NCBI GenBank assembly: GCA_021464415.1
Contig: CM038471.1
Span: 30,477,234 to 30,541,233 of the forward strand
Source of the DNA: Lonicera japonica
Lineage: Eukaryota; Streptophyta; Magnoliopsida; Dipsacales; Caprifoliaceae
DNA: 64,000 bases
Direction of reading: 5' to 3'
The notes below the pieces were generated by a model. The model saw nothing but the letters and a program-made list of their open reading frames with translations. It had not been told where the DNA came from and did no database searches. Shown here piece by piece: positions 61,227 to 64,000 of this stretch; positions within the stretch are counted from its first letter, which is position 1, and the number at the start of each line of letters is the position of its first letter. The position numbers and the translations under genes are program-made.

Positions 61227-61979
61227 TATGAACAGTAAAAAAAGAGTTAAAATACATATTATTTCAACAGATGCAAGCAAAATAAATCGTAAGACAACCC
61301 AAAAATTCATAAAAATTTCAAATATAATAAATTTAAGTAAATAACACAATAGTTTTCCTCGACAAAAGATACCAATAGTTTAAAAATACTATCGCCTACA
61401 ACAGCGAAACAAAAATATTCATAACAAAAATTTAAGTTACATATACTTATAGTTAGTGTGGTCATATACACCCTGTTATGTGTGATGTTGAATGCATTGA
61501 TTGCAAAAATTGACCAATACCACAATGTGTCACCAAAAAATATACAAAAAACATCATTATGGACAAAATCACATTTCTATATGAGCCTACAAATCATCGA
61601 CGTCCATCTCTGGTATCTCTGAGCATCCTCAACATTAACCTGCAAAATGTTGGGGTATCCATGTCAAGGTATGTAGGCCAGGTGACTCCAGTATGGACAA
61701 ATATATGTAGAAAAATGTAAAGCAATTTAATGCAAAATAAGACTAATTTTTGTATTGAATTAAATAGTTACTTGAGCAATTGAGATTAATATTGATCATT
61801 ACCTGATTATTCATTCGACAGCCTCATCTATTCATATTATGAATTATGTTATATGTTGCAACAGCGTCATCCCAACTCTATAAATAATAAAAAAAAAAAA
61901 AGTATTAAAATTTTATTATTATATTTTGCAAGAATTAAAAAACATAAAGACGTGATATAAAGACTAACCATGTATAAAG

Positions 61980-64000
61980 TTATTGTAGCAAAACCTCATG
62001 GTAAACAATATTCATTGTTGACTCTGGACCATCTGGGGGGAGAAGTATAGAGATGCGATCGGAACTCATGCATCTCGAGAGTGCCACGTAAAGTTGACCA
62101 TGACTAAAAACAGGTGTACGCAAATTAAGACCAATGAATTTTACAGACTGACCTTGAGATTTATTAATGGTCATAGCATATGCAATCCGAACAAGGAATT
62201 GGCGCCTAGTCATTTTGACAACTAATTCAAAAGACGAAGGCATTAATGAAATTCTAGGTATAAATACCCGGTTTCCATGCTTGTCCCCCGCCAAAATTTG
62301 TGCCTTAATTATAAAGTCAGCACATTTGACAACAATCAACCGTGTTCCATTACATAGACCGTCTTTAGGTGCAATATTTCTCAATAACAAAATTGGACAA
62401 CCCCCACTTTGAGATCAAGCTTAAATGGTGGCAACCTTGTTGGATTTAGATAGTTCAAGAATTCATTAGGGTACTGATTTTCCATGTTACGATCAAGATT
62501 CACATCCTCGGACATTTTGTCAGAAGCCAAATATGTAAAGGTTTCACTAGGAAAAACATTTAATGTTTCATGATTAATAACACTGACATCATCATTTCAT
62601 GTAGCAAGAATGGTCCACTCATTCAAGAATGTTGGTGTAGCGGTATCTAGTTCATCAAGTCGAGGATAAATAGACGCAATTAGCTAGCTAAGACGATGGC
62701 AGTTTGCTATTATTGATGGAAGTTGTGTTGTTTCTTGTGGGGTTGACCCAATCCATCATATCATATATAGCAAAAATAGTTATAAATAGTATTATTCAAA
62801 GTAGATAATAAAGAAAAAAAATTATAAAAATTCTAAGTATTAAATAAACATGTATTAAGAAATTAACCCAAGCAGTTTGTCCTAGTTCAGCTACATCCAA
62901 TCTCATGTTCACATTCAGCGTTAGAACATTTAATTTTTTCTAGAGATATGAGCATCGAAGAGAAACAGACACAATATGCTCGCGAGCACCTTTAGGTACA
63001 ACAGGCAAGACTTGTCTGAAATCACCTCCTAAAACGACCGTAATACCCCCAAAAGGCTTTTGATTATTGCAAATATCTTGCAGTGTCCGATCCACAGCTT
63101 CGACACAGTGCTTATGCTGCATTGGTACCTCATCCCAAATTATTAACTTCGTTTTTCTAAACAAATCTGCGTGAACAGATTGTTTGTTAAGAGTGCATAC
63201 TGAATTTTCTTGGATATCAAGTGGGATATAAAAGGTTGAATGAGCAATTCTTCTACCAATCAATAACTGAGATGCAATACCAGATGAGGCAACAGATACC
63301 ACAATATTTTCGAGACTTCTACATTTTGTTGCCATTGTATTATACAAAAAGGTTTTTTCGGTTCATGAACCTCTATTTAAAAAAAAAGGTGTTCATTTGT
63401 TCTCAAGAATTGATGACATAATTGAATTATAAGCAATCCGTTGACCATCGTTAAGTTGATTAATATCAATGTCAACATCTTTTTGAACCGCATCACTCTC
63501 AAGTTGTCGATGCTCAAGGATAAGCCTATTTTTCGTTGCCGTAGTCCAGTCACCAATTGGCAATGGCATAGACGGGTAATCAGTTAAACTCTTTCCTGAT
63601 TCCTGAAGCAATAAATTTAAAAGGTACAACCCATAATCTTTAACCTGAGAGTTAGTTGGGCTATGAACTCCATAAACTATACCTAGCTGATGGAGAAAAT
63701 CGTCACATATGTATACCCAAAAATGATCCATAACAATTTCGGTTGTTGCGGAGAGCATTGTGTTAAAATAACCCAAAATAATCGCCGAAGTTATGAACCG
63801 GTTCTCATAATAGCAACTTCTGATAAACATTGTTTCTACTCGTCGTCATCCTCTAGAAGCCCTTTTGCAACACATGTAGCCTTATAAGAAGGGTACTCAA
63901 CATTATTAACCGTCCTCAAGTCTCGATAAGATCGGGGTCCTTTAACAATAGTTAGTAATAAACGTAGATAAAACATTTCTCCTTTTTCGGGCTAGCAAAA
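61980..64000 (-). pseudogene. Helitron Pif1-type helicase (broken, partial)
   Basis: Rolling-circle transposon helicase. From the right edge: a piece near 63980-63845 (PRSYRDLRTVNN, YPSYKATCVAKGLLEDDDE); 63830-63393 (QLNDGQRIAYNSIMSSI, the segment just before Walker A); 63347-62940 with Walker [14 protein letters not shown] and [12 protein letters not shown]; a spacer or intron at about 62940-62760; 62700-62400 ([36 protein letters not shown]); then 62390-61980 with [19 protein letters not shown] and the C-terminal helicase block [17 protein letters not shown] and LYVALSRC. At least two frameshifts (near 62395 and 63835) and a stop near 62600 break it. Confidence 0.85.

Larger units (their letters stand above)
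61200..64000 (-). mobile_element. Helitron 3' half, continues past the right edge
   Basis: On the minus strand the element ends CAACCCCTAG followed by host T (61199), fitting the Helitron CTRR-T rule. A 14-base hairpin (61213-61226) lies about a dozen bases inside the end. No target duplication is expected. The helicase part of the RepHel gene occupies 61980-64000. The 5' TC end and the Rep domain lie outside the window. Confidence 0.85.

Noticed and set aside
1..64000. CRISPR array, operon, ribosome binding sites
   Set aside because: The sequence is plant nuclear DNA. The tandem repeats present do not have repeat-spacer structure.

Overview
The window is nuclear DNA of a flowering plant, most likely a eudicot. 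It is AT-rich and holds one long, intron-rich host gene, and nearly everything else is transposable elements or their remains. I cannot name the species from the sequence.

1-10.4 kb: gene-poor flank with a copia-type LTR remnant (low confidence), a 394-bp-period tandem duplication, a 1.2-kb hAT element with a perfect 8-bp target duplication, and a second hAT-like repeat. 10.47-34.07 kb (+): one host gene, a phospholipase D of the PX-PH (zeta, PLDZ1-like) class. I place it in 20 exons that join in frame to 1103 codons, with both HKD catalytic motifs intact. Its introns, swollen to about 20 kb, hold three TRIM retroelements, Stowaway- and Tourist-type MITEs, SINE-like fragments and a dispersed repeat family. 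In intron 6 there is a nest: that repeat is split by a hAT element, which carries a foldback element, which is split by a 1.2-kb Mutator-like element (MULE). Intron 1 appears to start with GC instead of GT.

35.4-38.84 kb: a Tourist-like MITE abuts a degenerate PIF/Harbinger element (TTA target duplication). 39.27-57.98 kb: an 18.7-kb MULE with about 170-bp terminal inverted repeats and a near-perfect 9-bp target duplication. It carries a broken mudrA transposase (+) and four other genes or gene relics: an unrecognised two-exon gene (-), an unrecognised gene with its own TATA box (+), a plant-mobile-domain (MAIN/PP7L-like) gene (-) and a small GRF-type zinc-finger protein (-). It was later hit by a 5-kb L1-type LINE (inside a TG microsatellite), a Stowaway MITE and a TRIM, the last of which landed in an exon of the mobile-domain gene.

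58.1-60.0 kb: a solo LTR with a perfect 5-bp duplication. 61.2-64.0 kb: the 3' end (hairpin plus CTAG) and the broken Pif1-type helicase of a Helitron that runs off the right edge.

The only gene I expect to be functional is the phospholipase D. The most interesting object is the large multi-gene MULE. Exon joins, TSDs and TIRs were read by eye; family names come from general knowledge of the motifs, not from a database search.
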